Shown: positions 41,168-49,030 of the stretch, piece by piece | How positions within the stretch are numbered: the stretch's first letter is position 1 | Layout: each line of letters begins with the position of its first letter | Origin: Ginsengibacter hankyongi | GTDB lineage: Bacteria > Bacteroidota > Bacteroidia > Chitinophagales > Chitinophagaceae | Assembly: GCF_008710285.1 (NCBI RefSeq) | Contig: NZ_VYQF01000013.1 | Coordinates: forward strand, 1-64,000 | Reading direction: 5' to 3' | Length of the DNA stretch: 64,000 bases | Position numbers and translations under genes: made by a program | Notes under the pieces: model-generated | Told to the model about the DNA's origin: nothing | What the model saw: only the letters and a program-made list of their open reading frames with translations | The model's database searches: none

Positions 41168-41608
41168 ATGACTACATTAATTGTTTCTCTTTTTGAAAGA
41201 GACCTGAATAAATTGATAGAAGAAATAAACCTCTACAAGAATGAAGAAGATCTTTGGAAAATTAAAGAAGGCATTAGTAATTCAGGCGGAAATTTAACGC
41301 TACACCTTATTGGGAACCTAAATCATTTTATTGGCGCAACATTAGGCAGGACGCTGTATATAAGAGATAGAGACAAGGAATTTTCTTTAAAAAATATTCC
41401 ACGTGTGCAATTGACTGAAGACTTAAAAAAGACCATAGAGGTTATAAAAAACACATTACCCGGCTTATCAGCAGGAGATCTTGAAAAAGACTTTCCTGTT
41501 CCAATAAATAATAAAACTTCATCTACATCGTATGTTCTTTTGCATTTGATGGCACATTTAAGTTATCACCTTGGGCAGGTTAATTATCATCGCAGGCTTA
41601 TTGGTTAA
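41168..41608 (+). CDS. DinB/DUF1572-like metal-binding four-helix protein
   Basis: This 146-residue protein fits the DinB superfamily, which are four-helix bundles holding one divalent metal by three histidines. Candidate ligands are the His in LTLHLIGNLNHFIG near residues 41-52 and the pair in LHLMAHLSYHLGQVNYHRR near 126-143. Relatives include bacillithiol- and mycothiol-dependent transferases; no thiol partner or substrate is evident here. It is divergent from prfB and upstream of recF by 86 bases. Confidence 0.8.
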   Translation: MTTLIVSLFERDLNKLIEEINLYKNEEDLWKIKEGISNSGGNLTLHLIGNLNHFIGATLGRTLYIRDRDKEFSLKNIPRVQLTEDLKKTIEVIKNTLPGLSAGDLEKDFPVPINNKTSSTSYVLLHLMAHLSYHLGQVNYHRRLIG

Positions 41609-41694
41609 CATTTTTTTTTAAAGATTTACTTATTAGGTTTTAGCGTTTTTTCAAAATCTGAAACAAAGGCATACTTTGTATCTTGCGTAGTAAT

Positions 41695-42783
41695 ATGGCA
41701 TTCACTAAAATCGCATTAACGGGATATAAAAATTACGAGTCAGAAACGTTCTATTTTAAACAGAGAATTGTTGGCATTTGCGGACTCAATGGCAAGGGCA
41801 AAACCAACCTGCTCGATGCTATAAATTATTTGTGTTTTACTAAAAGTTATTTTTCAAAAACAGATGCGCTAAATATTTTTTTTGGAGCAGAAGGATTTCG
41901 TCTTGAAGGTGAATTACAAAACGGGCATGAGATGGCAACAAAAATTGTATGTGTTTATCGTTCCTCTTTAAAAAAAGAATTTTATTTGGATGATGTTGCT
42001 TATGTAAAGTTTTCTCATCATGTAGGAAAATTTCCGTGTGTAATGATTGCGCCGGACGATATTGAAATGATAACAGGCGGAAGTGAGGAACGAAGAAAAT
42101 TTTTGGACACATTAATAAGCCAGGTTGATGCAGAATATTTACAGCAATTGATTACTTACAATAAAGTTATCCAGCAAAGAAATAGTTTTTTAAAAAATGA
42201 ATCTTTCCAAACTAAGTTTGACGCCCAGTTTTTGGATGCACTTGATGCACAACTGGTAAAACCGGGAGAATATATACACCACGTTAGAACGCAATTTTGT
42301 AAAAAAATAATTCCATTAGTACAGCAATTTTATAATGACATATCGGGCAATAATGAACTCATATCTATGGACTATACCAGTCATTTAAAAGATGGTGATT
42401 TTTCAACGTTAATTAAGGCATCACGGCAAAAAGATATTGTTATACAACGATCGAACATGGGCATCCATAAAGATGATCTTGTCTTTTTTCTGAATAAAAA
42501 TATTTTTAAAAACCTTGCTTCACAAGGACAGCGAAAAAGCCTTTTGTTTGCCTGTAAACTTGCAGAGTTTGAAATATTGCGTGCAATGAAAGGCTCGCCA
42601 CCTCTTCTGTTGCTGGATGATGTATTTGAAAAATTGGATGAATTACGAATGAAAAATCTCCTGCAGTATGTCTGCAAAGAAAATACGGGCCAGGTCTTTA
42701 TAACCGATACGCACCGGGAAAGACTGGAAAACGCTTTATCTGAATTTCGTAGCGAAGTTCAAATAATAGAATTATTGGGTTAA
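41695..42783 (+). CDS. recF: DNA replication and repair protein RecF
   Basis: RecF loads RecA at gaps together with RecO and RecR. The protein, 362 residues from the ATG at 41695, is near the usual length. The P-loop is GLNGKGKTN at residues 30-38. The ABC-like signature region is FLNKNIFKNLASQGQRKSL near 270-287, and Walker B is PPLLLLDDVFEKLDE near 305-319. An in-frame TTG at 41683 would add four residues; I prefer the ATG. The DUF721 gene follows after 16 bases, a common pairing. Confidence 0.93.
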   Translation: MAFTKIALTGYKNYESETFYFKQRIVGICGLNGKGKTNLLDAINYLCFTKSYFSKTDALNIFFGAEGFRLEGELQNGHEMATKIVCVYRSSLKKEFYLDDVAYVKFSHHVGKFPCVMIAPDDIEMITGGSEERRKFLDTLISQVDAEYLQQLITYNKVIQQRNSFLKNESFQTKFDAQFLDALDAQLVKPGEYIHHVRTQFCKKIIPLVQQFYNDISGNNELISMDYTSHLKDGDFSTLIKASRQKDIVIQRSNMGIHKDDLVFFLNKNIFKNLASQGQRKSLLFACKLAEFEILRAMKGSPPLLLLDDVFEKLDELRMKNLLQYVCKENTGQVFITDTHRERLENALSEFRSEVQIIELLG

Positions 42784-42799
42784 ATGTTACCTTTATTCT

Positions 42800-43081
42800 A
42801 TGGCAGAAATATCCATTGGTGAAGCGTTAAAGCAATTTCTGAAAAACAGCAAATTAAAAAGCGGCGTACAGGCGTTACAGGTAGAAGAAGCCTGGGAAAA
42901 GATTATGGGAAAAACGATTGCCAGGTACACCGATAAAATCCAGATTATAAATTCTACGTTGTACATTACAACTAATGTAGCGCCGTTAAAGAATGAATTA
43001 TTATACCAGAAAGAAAAAATTATAGAGAGGGTAAACGAAGCACTTGGCGAAAGAGTAATTAAAGAAGTGGTAATAAAATGA
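42800..43081 (+). CDS. DUF721 (DciA-like) protein
   Basis: This 93-residue protein matches the DUF721 family, whose best-known member DciA helps load the replicative helicase in bacteria that lack DnaC. The block IGEALKQFLKNSKLKSGVQALQVEEAWEKIMGKTIARYTDKIQIINSTLYITTNVAPLKNELLYQ is typical, with the Trp-x-x-x-x-Gly turn near residues 33-38. The C-terminal helix carries IIERVNEALGERVIKEVVIK. A helicase-loading role in this phylum is inference from family. It follows recF directly, and its transcript heads into the convergent OppB gene. Confidence 0.85.
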   Translation: MAEISIGEALKQFLKNSKLKSGVQALQVEEAWEKIMGKTIARYTDKIQIINSTLYITTNVAPLKNELLYQKEKIIERVNEALGERVIKEVVIK

Positions 43082-43153
43082 TGTTTGATGTACAATGTCT
43101 GATGTACAATGTTCAAGTCAGATTCTTACATTCCGTACCCGATATCTCCCATC

Positions 43154-44215
43154 CTACTTCATTTTTATTCTCGGGTCAATTATTCCATATAATACATCTG
43201 CAAGAATATTTACCAATACAAAAATTGTTGCGGCAAAAAGCACAGAACCCATTACCACAGGATAGTCTAAATTCTCCAATGCTTCTACCGTAACTTTGCC
43301 CAAACCCTGCCAGCCGAAGATATATTCAACAAAAAAAGCACCTGCAAGTAATTCGGCAAACCACCCGGTAATTGCAGTAATAACAGGATTCAACGCATTG
43401 CGCAGCGCATGCCGGTAAACAACCTGCCGGCGGCTTAAACCCTTTGCATAAGCAGTTCTTATAAAATCCTGGTTGAGCACATCCAGCATGGAACTTCTCG
43501 TTAATTGTGTTATGATCGCTAATGGGCGAATGCCTAATGTAATTGCAGGAAGAATTAAATTCTGCAACGTCAGGTAGCGTTCACCGTTAGTTTCATCAAT
43601 GTTGAACCAGCTTCCTGTTAATGACAGCCCGGTATAAGAATGCAGCACGATACCAAACACATAAGCAATTACAATTGCCATAAAAAATGATGGAGCGGAA
43701 ATACCAATAACACTTGCAAAAATAGAAGAAGTATCCATCCATGTATTTTGCTTTACTGCGGCCAGTACGCCGAGAAAAATTCCTGCAATCGTTGCGAAAA
43801 ACATGGCTGCGACTGCCAATATTAAAGTGCCGGGCAAAGCATCGAGCAATACATCAATAACGTCTTTTTTTGTTTGATAGCTGCGGCGTAGGTAGGGGAT
43901 TTTAACACCTACCTGATAGCTATCGGGTTGGTTGCCTCCAATGAAAAATCCGTGTAATTTTTTTTCTTCAATTTCTTTTTTGGTATCAATGGACACAGGA
44001 GATACGTCATTAACGTATAATAAAAATTGTTTCCATTTAGGTTGATCAAGGTATAGTTCTTTCCTGATGTTGTCCATTGTTTTTTTATCGCCCGTTTGTC
44101 CCGCAACTAATCTTGCAGGATCGGCAAATGCCTGGAAAATAAAAAAAACAATTACTACAACACCTGCCAGCACAAGAACACCATACAATAATTTTTTTAT
44201 AAGAAGATGAAACAT
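43154..44215 (-). CDS. OppB/DppB-type ABC transporter permease
   Basis: This 353-residue inner-membrane protein has a first span at residues 8-30, a long periplasmic loop of about 70 residues, and five further spans in the second half. The EAA-type cytoplasmic loop reads RTAYAKGLSRRQVVYRHALRNALNPVITAITGW near 253-285, the contact point for an OppD/OppF ATPase. It should carry oligopeptides or similar solutes. No OppA, C, D or F gene is adjacent, so its partners must be encoded elsewhere. It lies 72 bases after the DoxX gene on the same strand. Confidence 0.88.
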   Translation of the reverse strand: MFHLLIKKLLYGVLVLAGVVVIVFFIFQAFADPARLVAGQTGDKKTMDNIRKELYLDQPKWKQFLLYVNDVSPVSIDTKKEIEEKKLHGFFIGGNQPDSYQVGVKIPYLRRSYQTKKDVIDVLLDALPGTLILAVAAMFFATIAGIFLGVLAAVKQNTWMDTSSIFASVIGISAPSFFMAIVIAYVFGIVLHSYTGLSLTGSWFNIDETNGERYLTLQNLILPAITLGIRPLAIITQLTRSSMLDVLNQDFIRTAYAKGLSRRQVVYRHALRNALNPVITAITGWFAELLAGAFFVEYIFGWQGLGKVTVEALENLDYPVVMGSVLFAATIFVLVNILADVLYGIIDPRIKMK

Positions 44216-44287
44216 ACTTACAATTGAAAATGCAAAATGAAAAATTGAAAATTAAAATGCATCAATTCATAGTTCATAACTCATAAT

Positions 44288-45409
44288 TCATTTAATCGCA
44301 TCCTTAAGATCAGCCCATCCCCATTTATTTTCTACAACCGGCCCCTTCATTAAATACAATTCGGGATTAGTACGAGCTGCCGTTTTTAAAGCCGTCGCAT
44401 CCAGGCTTAAAACCGGAAGGTTATAATTATTTCTTTGGTTAAAAAATTCCTGCGCTTCAGTAGCCTGTGATGCCACAATGTATAACGGAATATTTTTTGC
44501 TTTTGTAACATTATAAACTGAAACAAAATTACTGATCCAGTTATCAGTACCGGCGGAGAGATCTTTTATAAAAAATAAACAATAAGGCCCGGGGGTGTTA
44601 AGGACTGCTTCTGTTGAATCATTTCCAGATAGTGTTGTCAGATAAAAATCTTTTACAGGCGGCTCATTATTTTTCCCTTTCTCTACAATAAAATCTTCTC
44701 TTCTAACAAATTCCCAGGTTGAATCAGGCAAATTTTTTCCGGTAAATTCTTTTTCTCGTCCATCTTTTTTGTAAAAGAATTTAAAATCCTTTTTATCAGG
44801 AACCGCATTGGCAGGCATTTTCCTGAGTTCAATAAGATTGTTTCCTTTTTTATAAGGAAGACAATCCATAATTGGCATGTGGCGTAAAACAAACCATTGA
44901 AGCCAGAGAACGAGGAATGTTGAAATGAGTAAAAGAATAATACCCTCACCCGAATTTAACACAGGCTTTATATGTTTTAATCCATATAAAATAAATAGTA
45001 CAAGAACGAATAATATTAAATCTTTAAAAAAAGATTGTGTGGCAGTTAGCGGAATGCAATCGCCAAAGCAGCCACAGGTAGCTATTTTACCAGACAATAC
45101 AGCATAGCCTGTTAAAAAAGTAAAGAAGACAATTAACAACAAAAGCAAGAGGCTGAAAAATTTTTTCCATATCCCTAATAAAATTCCAACGCCTACAATT
45201 ATCTCCAGGGTAATCATAATAATTGAAAACGAACGTGAATAATTATCGAGCCAATGCATGAAGTTTGTGAGAGACGGATTTTGCGCCCATACATCAAAAA
45301 ATTCCTGCATTTTATAAGAGAGACCCAACGGATCATTTGCTTTTACAAGGCCGGAAAAAATAAACAGAACGCCCACTAAAACCCTTGAGATATTCACTAA
45401 TATTTTCAT
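44288..45409 (-). CDS. BT_3928-type DoxX protein with thioredoxin-like tail
   Basis: This 373-residue protein has an N-terminal DoxX/MauE-like four-helix membrane domain (about 1-145) with ISRVLVGVLFIFSGLVKANDPLGLSYKMQEFF and the cysteine-rich turn TCGCFGDC near residue 112-119. A fifth span at about 155-175 follows. The soluble C-terminal half (about 190-373) has a thioredoxin-like layout (PGPYCLFFIKDLSAGTDNWISNFVSVYNVTKAKNIPLYIVASQ) without a full CxxC. It probably takes part in a membrane redox process; this is inference from family. The DUF1599 gene lies upstream in the usual Bacteroidota order. Confidence 0.82.
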   Translation of the reverse strand: MKILVNISRVLVGVLFIFSGLVKANDPLGLSYKMQEFFDVWAQNPSLTNFMHWLDNYSRSFSIIMITLEIIVGVGILLGIWKKFFSLLLLLLIVFFTFLTGYAVLSGKIATCGCFGDCIPLTATQSFFKDLILFVLVLFILYGLKHIKPVLNSGEGIILLLISTFLVLWLQWFVLRHMPIMDCLPYKKGNNLIELRKMPANAVPDKKDFKFFYKKDGREKEFTGKNLPDSTWEFVRREDFIVEKGKNNEPPVKDFYLTTLSGNDSTEAVLNTPGPYCLFFIKDLSAGTDNWISNFVSVYNVTKAKNIPLYIVASQATEAQEFFNQRNNYNLPVLSLDATALKTAARTNPELYLMKGPVVENKWGWADLKDAIK

Positions 45410-45486
45410 TGTATTTATTTTAATTTAACCCCAAAGGCTTTAAAACCTGTGAGGTTTATATTGCTACTAATGGCTACCGTTAAATG

Positions 45487-46032
45487 CTATTCACTTACTA
45501 ATAATATTAAAGCAAACGCAGCATAATTAACAATGTCAAAATAATTGGCGTCAATGCCTTCGCTGATTAAGGTCTTTCCTTCGTTTTGTACAATTTGTTT
45601 GATGCGAAGAATTTTGGCGAGAATCAAATCAACAAAACTTTCCTGGCTCATATCTCTCCATGCTTCGCCATAATCGTGATTTTTATCTTCCATTAATTGT
45701 TTAGCCATGGCGACTTTTTCATCGTAGCGTTTGGTTGTTTCTTCCAACGAAAGATCTTCTATTTCATCATCATTTATATCAAGTTGTATCAAGCCGATGA
45801 TGGCATAATTTAAAATTCCTTTGAATTCTCCGGAAATATCATCATCAATTTTTTGCACACCTTTTTCCTGGATATTTCTGATGCGTTTCGCTTTTATGTA
45901 GATCTGGTCTGCAATAGAAATAGTGCGGTACACACGCCATGACGTCCCGTAATCTTTTGTTTTCTGTAGAAAAATATCCCTGCAACTTTTTATAGCGCCA
46001 TTGTATTGCTGATCGGTGGTAACTTGCATCAT
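45487..46032 (-). CDS. DUF1599 domain-containing protein
   Basis: The protein has two copies of a similar helical block: CRDIFLQKTKDYGTSWRVYRTISIADQIYIKAKRIRNIQEKG and AKQLMEDKNHDYGEAWRDMSQESFVDLILAKILRIKQIVQNEG. Each contains a K-x-x-DYG-x-(S/A)W motif, so the domain is an internal duplication. The fold is thought to relate to nucleotide pyrophosphohydrolases (MazG-like), but no reaction is proven. I use the ATG at 46030-46032; a second ATG follows directly, and a TTG at 46044 adds four residues. It is divergent from folP with only 31 bases between the two starts. Confidence 0.85.
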   Translation of the reverse strand: MMQVTTDQQYNGAIKSCRDIFLQKTKDYGTSWRVYRTISIADQIYIKAKRIRNIQEKGVQKIDDDISGEFKGILNYAIIGLIQLDINDDEIEDLSLEETTKRYDEKVAMAKQLMEDKNHDYGEAWRDMSQESFVDLILAKILRIKQIVQNEGKTLISEGIDANYFDIVNYAAFALILLVSE

Positions 46033-46063
46033 AATAATCGCCAAATTTAATCATAAACACACA

Positions 46064-46894
46064 ATGTTTACATTGAACTGCAAAGGAAAACTGATATTGA
46101 TTGAAAAGCCTTTGGTAATGGGAATCCTCAATATAAATAATGATTCTTTTTATTCCGGCAGCAGGTTTCAAAATCGTGACGCAATCGTAATGAAAGCCGA
46201 ACAGATGATAGAGGAGGGTGCAGATATTATAGACATCGGAGGTCAAAGCACAAGGCCGGAAAGTGAACGTATTACGGCTGAAGAAGAAATGCAACGGGTT
46301 CTGCCGGTTATAGAAATGTTAGAAAAAAAATTAAACAACGCTTTGCTTTCAATAGATACTTATCATCCGTTAGTTGCTGAAGCCGCGGTAAAGGCAGGCG
46401 CTTCTATCGTGAATGATATTAGCGCCGGAGAAATGGATAAAAATATGTTGAATACCGTTGCTTCGTTAGAGGTCCCTTATATCTGCATGCACATGAAGGG
46501 TGTCCCCGAAACAATGCATCTTACCATTCATTACGAAAATATACTACAGGAAGTGGTTGACTTTTTCATTAATAAAATAAATGAATGCCGTCTTGCAGGA
46601 ATTAAAGATGTGATAATAGATCCGGGCTTTGGTTTTGGTAAAACGATCCAGCATAATTTTTTCTTGCTTAAAAAGTTATCGATATTTAAGATGTTAGGAA
46701 GGCCAATAATGGCAGGACTTTCAAGGAAGTCAATTATTTATAAAACGTTGCATACAACTGCTGAAAATGCTTTGAACGGTAGTACAGTTTTAAATACCAT
46801 CGCCTTACAAAACGGAGCTTCCATATTAAGAGTTCATGATGTAAAAGAAGCAAGAGAAGCGGCGATACTTATAGAGGCTTACGGTAAAGCATAA
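46064..46894 (+). CDS. folP: dihydropteroate synthase
   Basis: FolP joins p-aminobenzoate to the pterin diphosphate in folate synthesis and is the sulfonamide target. From ATG 46064 it has 276 residues. Loop 1, usually (N)VTPDSF, reads GILNINNDSF at 20-29, so the usual Thr-Pro is Asn-Asn; the Phe is kept. Loop 2 is intact as DIGGQSTRP at 57-65. Later blocks are IVNDISAG near 125-132, DPGFGFGKT near 186-194 and GLSRKSI near 223-229. folB lies 5 kb away on the other strand. A perfect hairpin follows the stop. Confidence 0.93.
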   Translation: MFTLNCKGKLILIEKPLVMGILNINNDSFYSGSRFQNRDAIVMKAEQMIEEGADIIDIGGQSTRPESERITAEEEMQRVLPVIEMLEKKLNNALLSIDTYHPLVAEAAVKAGASIVNDISAGEMDKNMLNTVASLEVPYICMHMKGVPETMHLTIHYENILQEVVDFFINKINECRLAGIKDVIIDPGFGFGKTIQHNFFLLKKLSIFKMLGRPIMAGLSRKSIIYKTLHTTAENALNGSTVLNTIALQNGASILRVHDVKEAREAAILIEAYGKA

Positions 46895-46920
46895 ACGCCG
46901 GAATCTTTGATTCCGGCGTT
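46894..46920. terminator. terminator hairpin between folP and the FKBP gene
   Basis: A perfect 12-base stem AACGCCGGAATC (46894-46905) pairs with 46909-46920 around TTT. There is no long T-run on either side, so its strength is uncertain; it lies between two convergent genes. Confidence 0.65.
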
Positions 46921-46953
46921 CGCTAATTATTTAAAACTAATTTATTTTCAGAC

Positions 46954-47955
46954 TTATTTTTTATTGGAATCAGCTGTATTCTTTTGCATCTCCTGCATCT
47001 TTTTCATTTGCTCCTGCATTTCTTTTTGCTGAGCTTCCATTTTAGTACGATACTGATCCTGGGTTAAAACATCCACTACAGATACATCAAACATCAGCGG
47101 AGTGTTGGGTAGTATATCCGGACCCGAACCTCTTGAACCATAAGCCAGGTAAGAAGGAATAAATAATTTTCCTTTACCTCCTTTCTTAAAATAAACCAAC
47201 CCATCAGAAAATCCTTCGATTGACCCTCTCTGTCCAACCACGAAGGTAAATGGCTTAACAGATTTACCAGTTGCATCATAACTTGAATCAAACTCTTTTC
47301 CTGCCAGCGTCATTCCCCTGTAATCCACCGTAATGGCTTTGCCGCTGTCAATTGCAGCACCAGTGCCGGGATTAGTAATTTCTACATAAGTTCCCTTAGC
47401 TGTCTTAGTAGCTTTAATATTATTTTTTGTTAAGTATGCAGTGAGTATGCTGTCATCAATAGATTTTTGTTTGATCATTGAAAGAGAATCAATTCTTCTC
47501 ATGCTTTCCATAGAAGCTTCTCTAATGGCAGGCACTTTCGAAGGATCGGTGATAATATCAAGTATTTTAAAATGGTACCCGAAATACTGGCCGGCGCCTT
47601 TTTTAGCGTAGGGAGGTAACGGGCCTGATTTTGCCAACGAATCAGTCGCCATGCGGGTAAAAACGCTATCGCCTTTTCTAGCAGAGGTAAAAATCTCGGT
47701 ATAATCAGGGCCTAATTTTGTAGAATCAATTTCGATTACCTGTGCAACGGTATCGAATGGGCTTGACATCAAGGAATCATTGTAATATTGAAACACCTGG
47801 AACTTGATCGCGTTGCCATATTTTACCGGATCGCCGCTGCCCCCACTTGTTTTATATTCTATCCCCGTTCTTTTTGTTTTTTTAAAGTTTTGATCTTTAC
47901 ACCCCACAGCAAATAGTAAAATTGCAAGTGCCACAAGGCCGATTGTTTTGTTCAT
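46954..47955 (-). CDS. FKBP-type peptidyl-prolyl isomerase lipoprotein
   Basis: This 333-residue lipoprotein has the lipobox LLFAVGC with Cys19. The C-terminal FKBP domain covers about 185-305: ITVDYRGMTLAGKEFDSSYDATGKSVKPFTFVVGQRGSIEGFSDGLVYFKKGGKGKLFIPSYLAYGSRGSGPDILPNTPLMFDVSVVDV, with the Phe, Ile, Tyr and Phe pocket residues present. A degenerate FKBP-like segment (FQVFQYYNDSLMSSPFDT) fills the first half. The tail is a charged coiled coil (RTKMEAQQKEMQEQMKKMQEM). It should fold proteins in the periplasm or at the outer membrane. Confidence 0.92.
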   Translation of the reverse strand: MNKTIGLVALAILLFAVGCKDQNFKKTKRTGIEYKTSGGSGDPVKYGNAIKFQVFQYYNDSLMSSPFDTVAQVIEIDSTKLGPDYTEIFTSARKGDSVFTRMATDSLAKSGPLPPYAKKGAGQYFGYHFKILDIITDPSKVPAIREASMESMRRIDSLSMIKQKSIDDSILTAYLTKNNIKATKTAKGTYVEITNPGTGAAIDSGKAITVDYRGMTLAGKEFDSSYDATGKSVKPFTFVVGQRGSIEGFSDGLVYFKKGGKGKLFIPSYLAYGSRGSGPDILPNTPLMFDVSVVDVLTQDQYRTKMEAQQKEMQEQMKKMQEMQKNTADSNKK

Positions 47956-47975
47956 GTTTATTTTTTTTATAATTG

Positions 47976-48998
47976 TTAACTGTTTAATTGTTCTTTATTT
48001 TCTTTAATGGCTGCTTTAAATTTTCGCACCACTTCGTCCAGCGGTTCAATGTTTTTGCCACCCGCAGCATTAAAGTGACCTCCCCCATTAAAATATTTTC
48101 TTGCAAAAGTGTTTACATCAAAACCGCCTTTGCTCCTAAATGAGCTTTTGCGTTCATCTCCCCTATCGATTATAACCGCGGCGAGTTTAATGCCTTTTAT
48201 ACTCAACGGGAAGTTCACCAACCCTTCGGTATCGCCAGTTTTTACATTATATTTAATAAGATCAGATTGCGGAATGGCAATAAGCGCCGTATTATATTCA
48301 TAAAAAACATCCATCCTGTTGAGCAGGATATTTCCAAAAAAGCGAAAGCGTCCTTCCAAAAAATTATCAAAAAGATTTTCATGAATCTGGCTGTGCTCAA
48401 GGCCTTTGTCTTTAAGATCGGCAATCATCCGGTGAACATTTGCAGAAGTAGAATTAAACCTGAATGAACCGGTATCTGTCATTACGCCTGCATATAAGCA
48501 TTCTGCAGTTTCAGCATTAATTTTGTCGGAATAACCTGCGGCAATAATAAAATCATAAACCATCTCGGCGGTAGAACTTTTGCTTATATCACTTATTCCA
48601 TAATCGAAGGCTTCTGTTTGCGGCTGCTGATGGTGGTCTATTAATATTTTTGTAGCCAGGAGCGATTCTATAACAGGTTCCATTCTTTTTGTGCGGTTCA
48701 ACACATTAAAATCAAGGCAAAAAAGCCATTCAGCTTTTTGTAACAGGGTTTTTGCTTTGTCATTATGCATTTCAAAATCAACCACGTTCTTGCTTCCCGG
48801 CATCCAGTTTAAAAACGAAGGCCAGTTAGTAGGTGAAATTACAGAAACGGTATGGCCAAACTGTATAAGGAAATTATACAAACCAAGGCCGGAACCCATC
48901 GCATCAGCATCAGGCTTCTGATGGAAAGTAATTACGATGTTCTTTGGTTTTTCAATTAAAGAAAATATTTCGCTAATGGGTTTCATAAAAGGCTGCAA
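47976..48998 (-). CDS. DHH-family phosphoesterase, NrnA-like
   Basis: This 340-residue enzyme has the DHH domain and the C-terminal DHHA1 domain. Metal-binding motifs are HQKPDADAMGSGLG near residues 25-38, CLDFN near 93-97 and the namesake IDHHQQP near 119-125. TDTGSFRFNSTSANVHRM near 172-189 supplies the fourth. The tail has FNGGGHFNAAGGK (the substrate-binding GGGH). NrnA-type members remove nucleotides from nano-RNA and dephosphorylate pAp; c-di-AMP or pGpG cleavage is an alternative. It lies 20 bases upstream of the FKBP gene. Confidence 0.9.
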   Translation of the reverse strand: MQPFMKPISEIFSLIEKPKNIVITFHQKPDADAMGSGLGLYNFLIQFGHTVSVISPTNWPSFLNWMPGSKNVVDFEMHNDKAKTLLQKAEWLFCLDFNVLNRTKRMEPVIESLLATKILIDHHQQPQTEAFDYGISDISKSSTAEMVYDFIIAAGYSDKINAETAECLYAGVMTDTGSFRFNSTSANVHRMIADLKDKGLEHSQIHENLFDNFLEGRFRFFGNILLNRMDVFYEYNTALIAIPQSDLIKYNVKTGDTEGLVNFPLSIKGIKLAAVIIDRGDERKSSFRSKGGFDVNTFARKYFNGGGHFNAAGGKNIEPLDEVVRKFKAAIKENKEQLNS

Positions 48999-49030
48999 AA
49001 GTAAATTTAATTAGCCAATTAGCCAATTAG

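Noticed and set aside
43078-43293. Plus-strand frame following the DUF721 gene
   Set aside because: It starts in a GATGTACAATGT repeat and then runs antisense through the OppB gene, with no protein-like pattern.
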